Of a stretch of 64,000 nucleotides of DNA, positions 11,521 to 24,059 are shown piece by piece. The notes under the pieces are model-generated. The model was given only the letters and a program-made list of their open reading frames with translations, had not been told where the DNA came from and did not search any database. Source of the DNA: Dromiciops gliroides. Its lineage: Eukaryota; Chordata; Mammalia; Microbiotheria; Microbiotheriidae. The position numbers and the translations under genes were made by a program. How positions within the stretch are numbered: the stretch's first letter is position 1; each line of letters begins with the position of its first letter. The stretch lies in contig NC_057862.1 of assembly GCF_019393635.1 (NCBI RefSeq), forward strand, positions 477,652,669 through 477,716,668, read 5' to 3'.

Positions 11521-12388
11521 CAATTGAGAAATGGTCAAAGGATATGAACAGGCAGTTTTCTGATGAAGAAACCAAAGCTATCTATTCCCATATGAAAAAA
11601 TGCTCTAAATCTCTAATGATTAGAGAGATGCAAATTAAAACAGCTCTGAGGTACCACCTGCCACCTATTAGATTGGCTAAAATGACAAAAAAGGAAAATA
11701 ATAAATGCTGGAGAAGCTGTGGAAAAATTGGAACACTAATGCATTGTTGGTGGAGCTGTGAACTGATCCAACCATTCTGGAGAATAATTTGGAATTATGC
11801 CCAAAGGGCTATAAAGCTGTGCATACCCTTTGACCCAGAAATACCACTTTTGGGTCTTTTCCCCAAACAGATCATGGAAAGGGGAGAGGGACCCACATGT
11901 ACAAAAATATTTATAGCTGCTCTTTATGTGGTGGCAAGGAATTGGAAGTTGAGGGGATGCCTATCAATTGGCGAATGGCTGGACAAGTTGTGGTATATGA
12001 ATGTAATGGAATACTATTGTGCTGTAAGAAACGATGAGCAGGAGGAGTTCAGAAAACCCTGGAGGGTCTTGGGTGAGCTGATGATGAGTGAGATGAGCAG
12101 AACCAGAAGAACATTGTACACAGTATCATCAACATTGAGTGTTGATCTACTGTGATGAACTATATTCTTCTCACCAATGCAATGGTACAGAAGAGTTCCA
12201 GGGAACTCATGATAGAAGAGGATCTCCAAATCCAGGAAAAAAAAAAAGAACTGTGTGGAGTAGATGCTGAATGAACCATACTATTTCTTTTGTTTTTGGT
12301 GCTGACGTTTTTCTATTTTGAGGTTTTTTGTCATTGATCTGATTGTTCTCTTATAACATGACTAATGCAGAAATATGTTTAATGTTAT

Positions 12389-12440
<52 letters not shown>

Positions 12441-12594
12441 TATATAAAACCTATATCAGATTACCTGCTGTCTAGGGCAGGGGGGAGGGAGGGAGAAAAA
12501 TCTGAAATTGGAAAGCTTGTATAAACAAAAGTTGAGAACTATCTTTACATGTAACAGGAAAAAAAAATAAAATACTTTATTAATTTTTAAAAAA
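11521..12594 (+). mobile_element. L1 insertion, 3' segment with A-tail
   Basis: The plus strand encodes the rest of ORF2 (open 11544-12155, preceded in frame by IEKWSKDMNRQFS). Motifs are KCSKSLMIREMQIKT, KCWRSCGKIGTLMHCWW, IPFDPEIPLLGLFPK and LWYMNVMEYYCAVRNDE, matching the C-terminus of mammalian L1 ORF2. A 3' UTR with (TA)n(CA)n at 12390-12446 and an AATAAA-containing A-rich tail follow. A 14-bp target-site duplication, AAGAATGTATTTCT, flanks the whole L1 at 10722-10735 and 12595-12608. Confidence 0.93.
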
Positions 12595-12608
12595 AAGAAT
12601 GTATTTCT

Positions 12609-12755
12609 TGGGACAGCTAGGTGGCGCAGTGGATAGAGCACCGGCCCTGGAGTCAGGAGGACCTGAGTTCAAATCCAACCTCAGACACTTAATACTTACT
12701 AGCTATGTGACCCTGGGCAAGTCACTTAATCCCAATTGCCTAAAAACAAACAAAC
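12609..12755 (+). mobile_element. WSINE-type SINE at the L1 target site
   Basis: Complete copy between two AAGAATGTATTTCT repeats (12595-12608, 12756-12769). The first of these is also the 3' duplication of the twin-primed L1. Confidence 0.95.
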
Positions 12756-12929
12756 AAGAATGTATTTCTCTTTTTGTGTATTTCTCTGTGTATTCTGGAA
12801 AGGACAAATGCCTGTAACTTTATATGTGTCTACATTTCATATTTGGACAGCAAAGCAAAAGTAGAGTAAAACATTTAACAGCAAAATGCAACATTCAAAA
12901 TCCAATAGCTCATTATTTCAGAACTAATG

Positions 12930-13290
12930 AGAGGCAGCTGTGGCATAAAAGATAGAGAGCCAGACCACAAGTAAGAAAGACCTGGGTTGAAGTTCTTCCT
13001 TTTACACATACACATACAGTGTTAAGGGCATCTATGTGGTACAGTGGATAGAATGTTTGACCTGGAGTCAGGAAGACCTGAGTTTAAATTCAGTTTCAGA
13101 CAACTAAATCCACACTCAGATACTAGCTAGGCATGCAAGTCACTTAGATTGTTGGCTTCAGTTTCCTCAACTGCAAAATGGGGATAATAGTAGCACCTAC
13201 CTCCCAGGATTAAATTGAGGATAAAATGAGATGATATTTGTAAAGCACTTTGAAAACCTTAAAGTGCTATACAAATGCTATCATCATCAT
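12930..13290 (+). mobile_element. Two CORE-SINE/MIR relics in tandem
   Basis: A truncated head at 12930-13015, then a fuller copy from 13025 ('gtggtacagtggatagaatg') through 'tcagtttcctcaactgcaaaatggggataatagtagcacctacctc' and 'gtaaagcactttgaaaacc'. Confidence 0.8.
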
Positions 13291-14284
13291 TACCACCACC
13301 ACCATCATCGTTCTGGTTGTTAAACCCTTGACAAGTAGTTTAACTTGTTGGGTCCAAGGAAATTCTACAAGATTATGAGCTGCATTGCAGGTGCTGAGCT
13401 ACATTAGTAGAGAGTGTTTCCTTCCTGAAATGGTATATACCAATGAAATCACAGATCTAGTCTAAAAAAGGAAACAAAAGGAAAAAACGAAAAGGATACT
13501 TACTATAAAAAGACAAGGGACATCATGGTATCGAAGAATGGGAAAAGGTGTTTCATTAAAGTCAAGCGACATTAAAAACGCATATTAAAAAGATAGTTTG
13601 GGGTCTTCTGAATTTGTTCTTCTGTACAAAGGAACCCCATTCAAGGATACTCTAAGAAACCATACATTTTTATTGATATTTTCGGAAAGTAAAACAATAT
13701 TTTTACATACAAGTTAATGTTTACAAACATTTCCATAAAATGATTTTTCCCCTTTCCTTTTAAAAAGTGTATTCCCTTCTGGCAAACAAAAAAATTAAAT
13801 CATGATTTATCATAAGCATATGAAATCTGGCACCAATACTTTCCTTCACCTTTATCCTTGTATATAACATACCATGACATTTGACAATGACGTTTATCAA
13901 AAAGAAATCTGTTAACATGAACCTGATGTCAGAAGTGGTCTTATTTATGAGATGAAGCTACTTACTGAACTGTTATTTTAGAATATGGAAAAAGCTGGTT
14001 ACTTAAGTGTGCCCTAAGTATTGATACTATAAATCCTGCAGGAGAGAGAATCTGCAGCTGTAAAGGAACATGAGGCATTCTGGCATCCCCACTCCCAATG
14101 TGGGGAGGAAGACCTTAACATCACTCTTCAAAGTGCTGCTCTGTGAAAACATGCTTCACATACTGAGCCCAAGAGTCCGGAAAAAGAAGGATGTCTTGTT
14201 CTGGTAGAATTAGAATAATTCTGCTCACCAGAAACTATTTTGGTTAAAAGGACCCCTAAGCTCACTTTAAGGTGGCCTGTGGGC

Positions 14285-14470
14285 TTTTTTTTTTTTTTGG
14301 TTTTGGTTTGTTTTGGGTTTTTAGGGGGTTTTTTGGTGGGGCAATGAGGGTTAAGTGACTTGCCCAGAGTCACACAGCTAGTAAGTGTTAAGTGTCTGAG
14401 GCCGGATTTGAACTCAGGTCCTCCTGAATCCAGGGCTGGTGCTTTATCCACTGTGCCACCTAGCTGCCCC
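14285..14470 (-). mobile_element. WSINE-type SINE
   Basis: Antisense copy with a long T/G-rich complement of its tail. No clear duplication found. Confidence 0.9.
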
Positions 14471-14942
14471 CATAGTAGTCTTTAGAAGTCTTGGTCAGAG
14501 AAGTAAACACCAGGTGGAAGGGAAAGATGGAATGCTGAACCATGCCTACTCCCTCTAAGAAACTAGTTTGTAAAAAGACATGGTCTTTTTGAAACTTTGA
14601 TCTATCAAGTCCATCTTTCTAAGTCATACAATAGCAAAAACTCCCCTAAATAAAGTGAGGGAGGGGCAGGAAGGAATCTAACTTGGCATTGACAGATTCA
14701 GCTACATGTTGCCAAGAATAAGCACAAGAAATTTTAAAATATAATTTTGCAAATCTAATACTTTTCTCCCACAATTAATACTTTAACATGATTTTAATAA
14801 TTTTTAAATACTTGTTACCTCTGTTACAATTTTTCCAATTCTGTTATTTTTTCACAGTAAAAGAACATTGCTTTTCTACTCTACGAAAGAGTCTTGATAT
14901 ATATGAAAAATGAGCAAGAGCATATCCTACTTTCAAACATAG

Positions 14943-14958
14943 CCCCCCCCCCCCCCCC
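14943..14958. repeat. Poly-C run
   Basis: 16 consecutive C. Confidence 0.95.
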
Positions 14959-15260
14959 GCCAAATACAGAGTATATATTTTGCTACAAAGCCTTTGCCAT
15001 ATTTTGGAAGGCATTCCTACTTTAATAGGACTATGTGAAAAACTTCATCTTGGGGAGGAAATGGTTAGTAAAAAAAAAAAATAGGAAGCAATGTTCATTA
15101 CTCTGAGACCATAGCTCTTCTCACTTACAGAAAAACATAACTAAATTCCCTACAAGTGGCTTATCCATCAAGTACTGTCATTTTTCCTCCAAATGGAGAA
15201 AAGTCTACACCAACAATGACCATCTGAAGGTATAAACTGAAGAGAGAACTGGTGATTCTT

Positions 15261-15418
15261 TTTTTTTTTTTTTTTTTTTTTTTAGGCAATGGGGGTTAAG
15301 TGACTTGCCCATGGTCACACAGCTAGTAAGTGTCAAGTGTCTGAGACCGGATTTGAACTCAAGTACTCCTGAATCCAGGACCGGTACTTTAACCACTGCG
15401 CCATCTAGCTGCCCCCCT
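15261..15418 (-). mobile_element. WSINE-type SINE
   Basis: Antisense copy, 15-bp duplication GAACTGGTGATTCTT at 15246-15260, with one mismatch at 15419-15433. Confidence 0.93.
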
Positions 15419-15787
15419 GAACGGGTGATTCTTAAGAGGAAGAAAATGGTTAAAATATTATTATACAATATAGTACTGGCATATTTAAAAACACTTTTCC
15501 ATTTTCTGAGATGCTTTCAAAGTTATATTAGCAGTGCATATATGAGCCCAAACAGCAGGTATTTTTCAGTCAGTTTTCAAAGGAACAGACAGGAACTCTT
15601 ATCTGTACTATATTTAAGATGATGGCAAATACATGATAATAGTGCCTTTGAAGTAATGAACTAGCTAGGGGTGGCTTAAAAAAAGATCATATACTGACCT
15701 AAGTTTCTATATTGACTAAAATAGCCACCTGATTAAAAACCTTTTCAAAATAAATATTCATTGCTGGATCATAAAAATAACGAAAAT

Positions 15788-15934
15788 GGGGGCGGCTAGG
15801 TGGCACAGTGGATAAAGCACTGGCCCTGGATTCAGGAGTACCTGAGTTCAAATCCGGCCTCAGACACTTACTAGCTGTGTGACCCTGGGCAAGTCACTTA
15901 ACCCCCATTGCCCCACAAAAACAAACAAAAAAAA
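15788..15934 (+). mobile_element. WSINE-type SINE
   Basis: Nearly complete copy; 'gacacttactagctg' lacks a short internal stretch relative to most copies. Confidence 0.92.
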
Positions 15935-17309
15935 GATAAAGAAAACACTTGTTAAAATACAAATTCAAAATTGTATTATCCAATAAAATTGTAAATAACA
16001 GCCGAACTATGGACACAAGCTTACATCTAGGCAAAAAAGAAACATCCCTTGAGCAATGGTCCATAAACTAACTCAATATACAAAAGCAAACCTAAGCCTT
16101 AGCCCACATTCAGAGTAACAACTTCAGTAAAACATTTACTATTCAATACTGTAAACACTTAACTATCTTAAGAACAGTTATTTTTTATTCACCAAGTTCT
16201 TAAGGAGCTGCTGAAAATGACATATAAGTAACACCACTCAGAGACTACTATCTCAAGGCACATGGTTTTCCTGACATAAAGGTTACTTTGAGAACTACAA
16301 ATTACTAAACATCTGACTCCATTACTGATAATACTTGATTACAAAAGAAGAAATTAAAACAAATGTTTTAACTATATTTTAAAAGAAGACCATCATTTCC
16401 CCCAAGTCATTTGTCCTCTTTCAATTTCTGAGATCTTCTTTGAGAGTAGGCAAATTCTAATGTATACACCAAACTATAAAATAATCCAAAAGACAATTAT
16501 ACATAACTCTGAAAACTACCTTTGCTATTCATAAGATGACAAGTTATTAGTACCAAACTTTTTTATTTTTTTTAAGTTATTTTTAAAGCCCTTTCCTAGA
16601 TGTAAAGGCCAAATTGTACTCTTTAGTACTGAGGTATTGGGTAGCTCCGGAAAGTAAAGAACAATCCCTTTTAAAAAATCGTAAATTTTTTGTTGTAAAT
16701 GCCGTTTCTCATATTTCTCCATTCTTCAAGTTCTAAATGAGGCTGTCTAGTGTTCAGGACAAAGTTGCAATACTCAACTGCCCTTAGGAGTTTAATTTTT
16801 AATCCAACCACCACTTTATTTCTTTTTAAATACTTACAAGAAATTATCTATGTTCAGACTGTCTCCAACAGCCAAGGCTCAACTTTTTATTTCCTTCTTT
16901 GATTTTCTTTTTTTGTTCCAGAGTTGGGAGTTCAAACATGATCACAGGAAAATGGAAAGTCTTTTAAAAGGTCTTAAGCATAAAATGGGTCCAACAAGTT
17001 TCCTCTTGCCTTTGTATATGACTCGTGATTATAAAGCAACAAACCTAAATTTTTAATAAAAACTAAAGCTATCTATCCAAATGAGGGCTGCCTTTTGAAA
17101 GTGTTAACTTTGGGTGATGATACACCTTTATTTCAACAATGCTACTAACTGATTAAAACTTTTTTGGAACTTTTCTTTGAAAACTGTCTTTCAAGACAGT
17201 TCATGCACCACACAAAATCAGCTTTGTCATTTGACAGTTGTGCCTCATTTTGGACTAAAAATGGTACTCCCCAGTTGGATCCTCCAAACTCAATTGCTAG
17301 ATTTGGCTC

Positions 17310-17455
17310 ATAATGAATTTTATCCATTAGAATATAAACTCCTTGAGGGCAGGGATCATTTTGCTTTCTATATTCATGCCCCCATTGCTTCCCAGTGATT
17401 GACATTTAGTAGGTACTTTATAAATGCTTTATCATTCATTCATTCATTCATTTTG
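17310..17455 (+). mobile_element. L2 LINE 3' end
   Basis: Contains 'tataaactccttgagggcagggatcattttg' through 'tagtaggtactttataaatgctt', ending in the (ATTC)n expected at an L2 terminus. Confidence 0.85.
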
Positions 17456-18425
17456 ACGATTTAAAATTAAACTTGCTACAAGAAAATATTTGAAAGACTG
17501 CTTCCTCTGAAGGCATTGCAAAGGTTATTACCATAAAAGTATGAAATTTCTGAAATAATTGTTTCAAAAATCAATCACGTTATTCTATAATCCCACCTCA
17601 TGTTATATAAATTCCTTTATTTTTTTATAAAGCTCAAGATACACTCCTAAATAAGTATTATCATCTGTACATAGGAAATTTGGGGTGCATACCAATTTCA
17701 ATGTAGCTCCATGAAGGTAACTATGCATGGAAGATTGAATTCTCTACTTTTTTCATCCATTTTAAGTCCTATAAGTCACATTAATAAATAGAGTACAAAT
17801 TTAAAGGCAATGAACTTCAATAAACCATACTGTTTAAGAAAAGGGCATGGAGGATTGAGCTAACATTTCTCTGAAATGAACATAAACCAAATCTCCCAAT
17901 GCTCATTTTTATACAACACTAATAAAAACCTTTAATTAGTACAAGGAGTTATAAGAGCATTACAGAAAATGCAGGCTACATGCAGCTTAATTCCAAAATG
18001 AACAGATTCAGCAAAAACAGTTCATCCAAAATGGTTTTTATTTCATCTTCCCATAAATACAATTTAATTAAAATTCCAAATATACTAATTTTTAACATCA
18101 GATATTGTTCAATTCCATTATTGTTTAATCCTCATTCACATAGTAACTAGAAAGTTTTGAGCTTAAGTAAGGATCACCTCAAAAATCTGACTCTCCTTAC
18201 AACCAATGTTCCCACCAGATCAAAATTTCCTGAACTCTGCTTATAACCAGAAGGTCCAGTAAGAAATAAGGAACCACCAGCAACAGAGTTCAGACAGGAA
18301 AAAAAACAAACAAACATCTACAGTCTTAGTTGAACTATTTCCTCTTTGAAGCCTTTCACCCATTCTTATGTCTTATAGAAGTCATCTAGATGATCAACCT
18401 AATGATCCAAGTTCTATAAACTGAG

Positions 18426-18588
18426 GGTTTTTTGTTTTTGTTTTTGTTTTTAAGTGAGGCAATTGGGGTTAAGTGACTTGCCCAGGGTCACACAGCTAGT
18501 AAGTGTTAAGTGTTTGAGGTCAGATTTGAACTCAGGTCCTCCTGACTCCAGGGCTGGTGCTCTATCCACTGCACCAACCAGCTGCCCC
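18426..18588 (-). mobile_element. WSINE-type SINE
   Basis: Antisense copy, duplication TATAAACTGAG at 18415-18425 and 18589-18599. Confidence 0.94.
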
Positions 18589-19089
18589 TATAAACTGAGT
18601 TTTTCAAAGGAAAAGGTGTATTAACCAAGGGGTGAGATTTTTAGAAAAGATCATGAATTGTCGCTTAGGATCTTGGCTCTGATTTTGCATACAGTAAAAT
18701 GCACTATTTAAATTGAACTATTTTAATGTCTACAATAATGTAAAATGAAAGAATAAAAGAAAACTAAATGCTCTGTAATTATGACTGAACTTCATCTCTG
18801 AGAATTGAAAAACTGCTTCTCCCTTCTTTCACTGCAAAGGTGGGAACTGTGGGAATACCGAATATGTTTTCTGATGGGCTTGATCCTAGGATCATACATT
18901 TCAACCTGGAAGGGCTCTTTCTTACATGTCAGTTTTGATAAACTGTTGTTTTTCTCTTTATTCTTTAAACTTTGCTGCAAAGTTTACAAGGGGTAGTGGG
19001 AAGTGGGGAGGGATATATATTCAGAAATGAATATGACATAAAACGGGTTATCAATTTTGAAAAAAATAAAAAATTTACAAATAAGCCCT

Positions 19090-19275
19090 CTAGAATCCAG
19101 AGCTCAAAGGTACCTTAGAAGATAATCTAACTCAACTCCTTTACTTTACAATGAGGAAACTGAGACCTGTAGAGGTGGAGTAGCTCTACATAAAGTTCCA
19201 AAGCTAAGAAGTAGCAAAGTTAGGATTCAAATGCAGCTTTTTTCAATCCAAATCCAATGATCCTTACATTATAAA
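19090..19275 (-). mobile_element. MIR relic
   Basis: Antisense: 'tttacaatgaggaaactgagacctgtagaggtgg'. Confidence 0.75.
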
Positions 19276-20234
19276 CATTTATTTGTTATCATTTCTTTTG
19301 CACTGGAAGACAAGATGGTTGGAAAGGACCATATAACGTTAAGGCTTTAACATTAGACTTCATGTTCAAAATAAAATGGAAACCTTCTGAATAATCTGGA
19401 GATTTTAGTCTATGGAAAAAATTTATTGTACATTTGTATGATTACAAACAACTAACTTGGTATGAGTCCCAGTGTATTTAAATTTATGATATTCAATCAT
19501 TGTTTACTTCTACATGGCAGCCCTGTGTAAGCAACTTCCCTATTCAGGAAGGAGGGATAGTTTAACTATCCCCCCAAACCCAACTCCCCAAAAAAGAATA
19601 CACCCCAAAACTGGACAATACAATGTGCTACAAAGAACTTGGAATGTAAAGCCAGGAGTTATATAATATCAACTCTAGCTTTTATATTGACTAGCCAAAC
19701 AAATTTAAACAATTCTCTTTAACTTAATTCTCAATTTCTACTTGAAACTACTTGAAATATGGTGAGGACCAAATAGAACAAAATATGCAAAAAAACATAC
19801 CATACAACTGCAAGATGCCATTTTAAATTAAGTTAAAATTCACTTCGTTTTGAGAATTATATTATATTCCTTTGAGATAACCAGAGAAAAAAAGGAACTG
19901 CAAAACCTGCAAGCTTAGGTTGACCATTCTGAATTCACCACATCACTATGTGAATGCCCATTTGCTTTGACTTTGTACACTGGTCTAATATGTTACTGGC
20001 AAATATCTTGACCTACCTCACCTATCAGTTCAACTTGAACACCAAGTGATTCAAAAAGAGGTAGAATACACTCCATGTCCATGGGTTCACACATCCTTAA
20101 GACAACTAACAGTAACGAAAACAATCTGTGTGCACTACTGGACAATATGCAATGCACCCATGGCAGAAAACAAAAACTGAAAAAAGCAAGGAACTGAGGG
20201 CTGGAAAGGGAGACAAAAAGAAAAGGGGGGGAAG

Positions 20235-20385
20235 AATCATAGAATCATAGATTTAGGGCTAGAAGGGACTGTCTAGTCCAACCTTCTCATTTTACAGAAG
20301 AGTTGGGATTTGCTAATGGTTATGTAGCTAGGATTTGAACCCAGTTCTTCTTAATTCAAAGTCCAATGTTCTGTCCACTGTTCTC
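20235..20385 (-). mobile_element. CORE-SINE relic
   Basis: Antisense: 'aatcatagatttagggctagaagggactgtctagtccaaccttctcattttacagaag' through 'ggatttgaacccag'. Confidence 0.8.
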
Positions 20386-20498
20386 TGCTGGTACTCAATT
20401 TGGACAATCAACATTTCATAACACCACACCACATACACAAAGTCTTAATTTAAAAAAAAAAAAACTACCATAAATCTCTCAATAAAGAAAAGAGGAGG

Positions 20499-20838
<340 letters not shown>

Positions 20839-20884
20839 AAGAGGAGGCAGAGGAAAATGGTTTCTAGTCTCAAAGGAAATCAAA

Positions 20885-20960
20885 GTTATTAGAAAGGGAT
20901 CTTAGAGGCCATCTCTTCCAAACAGCTCATCTTGCAGGTAAGGAAACTGAGGTTCAAAAA
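20885..20960 (-). mobile_element. CORE-SINE fragment
   Basis: 'gggatcttagaggccatctcttcc' and 'taaggaaactgaggttc'; short antisense piece. Confidence 0.65.
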
Positions 20961-21009
20961 GGTTTGTCAGGTTTATAAAATAAAAAGGACTTTATTGAAA
21001 AGGAATGTG

Positions 21010-21161
21010 GGGGGCGGCTAGGTGGCGCAGTGGATAAAGCACCGGCCCTGGATTCAGGAGTTCCTGAGTTCAAATCCAGCCTTAGACACTTGACACTTAC
21101 TGGCTGTGTGACCCTGGGCAAGTCACTTAACCCCCATTGTCCCGCAAAAAAAAAAAAAAAA
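21010..21161 (+). mobile_element. WSINE-type SINE
   Basis: Complete copy, 13-bp duplication GAAAAGGAATGTG at 20997-21009 and 21162-21174. Confidence 0.95.
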
Positions 21162-21479
21162 GAAAAGGAATGTGACGCTGACATTTGGAAAGCAAATTTC
21201 ATGCAAAAAAAGTTTTCTTCTGCTTTCATTTCTTTCAAAATAAGAATGTTGAGATACTTTTTAGAGTATTTCTATTTGGCAATTTAAGTTTAAAGAAAGT
21301 TCCCTGTTCAAACTTAATTCACAGCCTAAAAACTACATTAACTGAAACACTTTCTCAATATATTGACCACATTTTCTGATTTAAATTACTCTTCAACCTG
21401 CTTTAACTCTTACTAATTAACGTCTTTGTAACCAAGCACACTGTACTCTTGATTGTTCAAAATATCTTAAGAGTAGTTC

Positions 21480-21967
21480 TGTGGTATATGAATGTAATGG
21501 AATTCTATTGTGCTGTAAGAAACGATGAGCAGGAGTTCAGAGAAACCTGGAAGGACTTGCATGAACTGATGATGAGTGAGATGAGCAGAACCAGAGGAAC
21601 AATATACACAGTATCATGAACATTATGTGTTGATCATTGTGATAGATTAGATTCTTCTCACTAATACAACAGTACAAGAAAGTTCCAAAAGATTCATGAT
21701 GAAAAAGGCTCTCCAAATCCGGGGGCGGGGGGGGGGGAGGGGCAGGGGGAAGAACTGTGGAATATGGATGCTGATTGAACCATACTATTTCTTTTGGTTT
21801 TGGTGCTGTTGTTTTTCTTTTTTGAGGTTTTTCCTTTTTTGATCTGATTCTTCTCTTATAACATGACTAATGCAGAAATGTTTAATGTTATCATATATCT
21901 AATATTTTTATATATGTATATATGTGTGTATATGTATGTATATATGTGTATATATATATATGTATAC

Positions 21968-22019
<52 letters not shown>

Positions 22020-22161
22020 CCTGTATCAGATTACCTGCTGTCTAGGGGAGGGGGGAAGGAAAAGAAAAATTGGAAATTGTAAATCTTATATAAACAAATG
22101 TTGAAAATTATATCTACATGTAACTGGAAAATAATAAAATACTTTTATCAGAAAACAAAAG
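21480..22161 (+). mobile_element. 5'-truncated L1 3' end
   Basis: It begins inside the same ORF2 C-terminal block as the L1 at 11.5 kb (tgtggtatatgaatgtaatgg) and runs through a 3' UTR with a G-run, a (TG)n(TA)n tract and a tail ending aataaaatac. An 11-bp duplication, AAGAGTAGTTC, lies at 21469-21479 and 22162-22172. It is nearly identical to the 12.0-12.6 kb copy, so it belongs to the same young subfamily. Confidence 0.92.
21909..22014. repeat. (TA)n(TG)n tract in L1 3' UTR
   Basis: Alternating pyrimidine-purine tract, the same position as the (TA)n(CA)n of the L1 at 12390-12446. Confidence 0.95.
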
Positions 22162-22172
22162 AAGAGTAGTTC

Positions 22173-22888
22173 CATTGGTCACTCACTACACAGCAAGACC
22201 AGGATCAGAACTCAAGATATAATTTTTAAAATATATTTTTTTCAATTACCAAGTATTTACTTATTTTCCCTTCAGAATGTAATTATGAGCAAATGCCCTG
22301 GGCCATCATTCTTTAGTTGGTCATGTGGTATTACTGCTCTTTTTGGTTTATTAGCTTGTTTGGATCAGCAGTGATTACTTCTAGTAAAAGATGAGGCATT
22401 CCCAAATGTCTGAAATGGGCCTTAGAACATAATTCTACTTATGATCAGAAGTACTTCCATTATATTACTTTTCAAAAGACTATGCTAGTCAAGATCAGTA
22501 CAGTTTTATAAAGCATATCCATTATTAAGAGGAATAATTACTACCACTCACATGCAAAATCCATAACTTATGTTCTATGTTCAGTACAGCCTGAATACCT
22601 ACAAGGCACTTTGGGCCACTAAAGCACCTATTAGCAAATAGCAGTAGCTGCTAGTATGCACCCCTTCACTGCAGTAGTCTTCAACTCAAATGTGCAGAGT
22701 ATACCATGGTACCCTAGGTCAAAGTAGGCAAATGATTTAAACTATAGTTGTTCATGAATCACTCAGAGGCCTCTTGGTATTTGCCACTCTCTTTCCTACT
22801 ATATATCTGGCTCAGTTTAGATACAAAAGGCATTAAAGGTCAAAAAAAGGCAGTCATTCCATCATCCCATCCCTTCAACTTTCAATGC
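22173..22888. other. Unannotated intergenic DNA
   Basis: No recognisable feature; the 60-codon frame at 22748 is not convincing. Confidence 0.55.
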
Positions 22889-22903
22889 TTAACCTTTATT
22901 CTT

Positions 22904-23039
22904 ATTTTTTGGCAGGGCAGTGAGGGTTAAGTGACTTGCCCAGTGTCACATAGCTAGTGTCAAGTGTCTGAGGATTTGAACTCATGTCCTCCTGAATCCA
23001 AGGCCAGTGCTTTATCCACTGTGCCACCTAGCTGCCCCC
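22904..23039 (-). mobile_element. WSINE-type SINE, diverged
   Basis: Antisense copy with small deletions; imperfect duplication TTAACCTTTATTCTT / TTAACTTTCATTCTT at 22889-22903 and 23040-23054. Confidence 0.9.
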
Positions 23040-23054
23040 TTAACTTTCATTCTT

Positions 23055-23245
23055 AGGAAATAGCATTATATATATGAAAATGTTTTTCATGATTGCACAT
23101 ATATAACCTATATCAAATTGCTTACCATCTCAGGGAGGGAAGAAGTAAGGGAGGAAATTTGAAACTCAATTTTTTTTTTAAACGAATGCTCAAAATTGTC
23201 TTCATAATTGGGAAATTACAATTATAATTTGGAAAAATATTATTT
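23055..23245 (+). mobile_element. L1-type 3' tail fragment
   Basis: Contains 'atgattgcacatatataacctatatcaaattgcttaccatctcagggaggg' type sequence and 'gaaactcaattttt...gctcaaaattg', characteristic of old marsupial L1 3' UTRs. It starts right after a SINE target duplication. Confidence 0.65.
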
Positions 23246-23601
23246 TAAAAATGAAATAACATTTAAATGTTTAAAATTTGGGATTATATTTAAATGCTTT
23301 AACTAATTTGTTTTAAGGTAAAAAGAATATTTAATTATTTTAGGCCCAAGTGTGCCACTAATGACAAGTAATAACTATAATCAATCATATTGAGAATTTA
23401 TTAATAAAGAATTTTCACAAATCAATGAGCAAAATAACAATGAAAAAGAGCTGCCTTGATAGTTTTATACAACCTGAATCATTTTCATTTTAATTACACT
23501 TTTTTCATTAATTTTTTTAAAAGTCTGCTGGGCTATGATTATAAATCCAGGAAAATGATAATTCACAAAAGAAGTGAATCTTGATTTTAAAAAACTACCA
23601 A

Positions 23602-23754
23602 GGGTGGGGCAGCTATGTGGTGCAGTGGATAGAGCACCAGCCCTGGAGTCAGGAGGACCTGAGTTCAAATCCAGCCTCAGACACTTAACACTTACTAGCT
23701 GTGTGACCCATGGCAAGTCACTTAACCCCAATTGCCTCACCAAAACAACAACAA
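23602..23754 (+). mobile_element. WSINE-type SINE
   Basis: Complete copy, 13-bp duplication AAAAAACTACCAA at 23589-23601 and 23755-23767. Confidence 0.94.
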
Positions 23755-24059
23755 AAAAAACTACCAAAGCCTCACTATAACAGCTTTATGAAGATTTTTA
23801 CCATGGGTAAAGATCATTCTTGAAATCAAAGAGATGTTATAACTATAAGCCCCAAGTATCTTTAATACTATGCTACAGCACAAGTATGGATACCTTTATA
23901 GTCCAACAATAATGTGTGTAACATTTTGTAAATAGAATGTTTTCCATATATAGTTGAACTACTACTATAAACAAATATACTGATATACTTTTCTCTCATA
24001 TATTACAGCATTCAACAAAAGCTTTTCTATAAATAATATGCACTGCTACCCAGTTTTAA

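Larger units (their letters stand above)
13300..20234. other. Intergenic stretch with scattered repeats; possible minus-strand terminal exon
   Basis: Besides the SINEs, L2 and MIR listed separately, no gene is identified. On the minus strand a strong acceptor-like tract (pyrimidines ending ctttccag at 20202-20201) and a poly(A)-like AATAAA at 13674-13669 mark a possible terminal exon; there is no conserved protein frame to support it. Confidence 0.3.

Noticed and set aside
10831-11538. 235-codon frame as a possible host gene.
   Set aside because: Clear L1 ORF2 C-terminal sequence, within a target-site duplication, continuing in inverted order on the other strand.
12599-12817. Recurrent peptides (GQLGGAVDRAPALDSGGPEFKSGLRHLTLTSCVTLGKSLNP and, antisense, LSDLPRVTQLVSVKCLRPDLNSGPPESRAGALSTAPPSCP) in some 20 open frames across the window.
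   Set aside because: Each falls on a WSINE-type SINE with its own target duplication; they are translations of a noncoding repeat, not a protein family.
20040-20180. Protein-like minus-strand frame (MDMECILPLFESLGVQ).
   Set aside because: Short, ends at a stop soon after, no partner exons or known homology; mentioned only as part of a weak terminal-exon idea.
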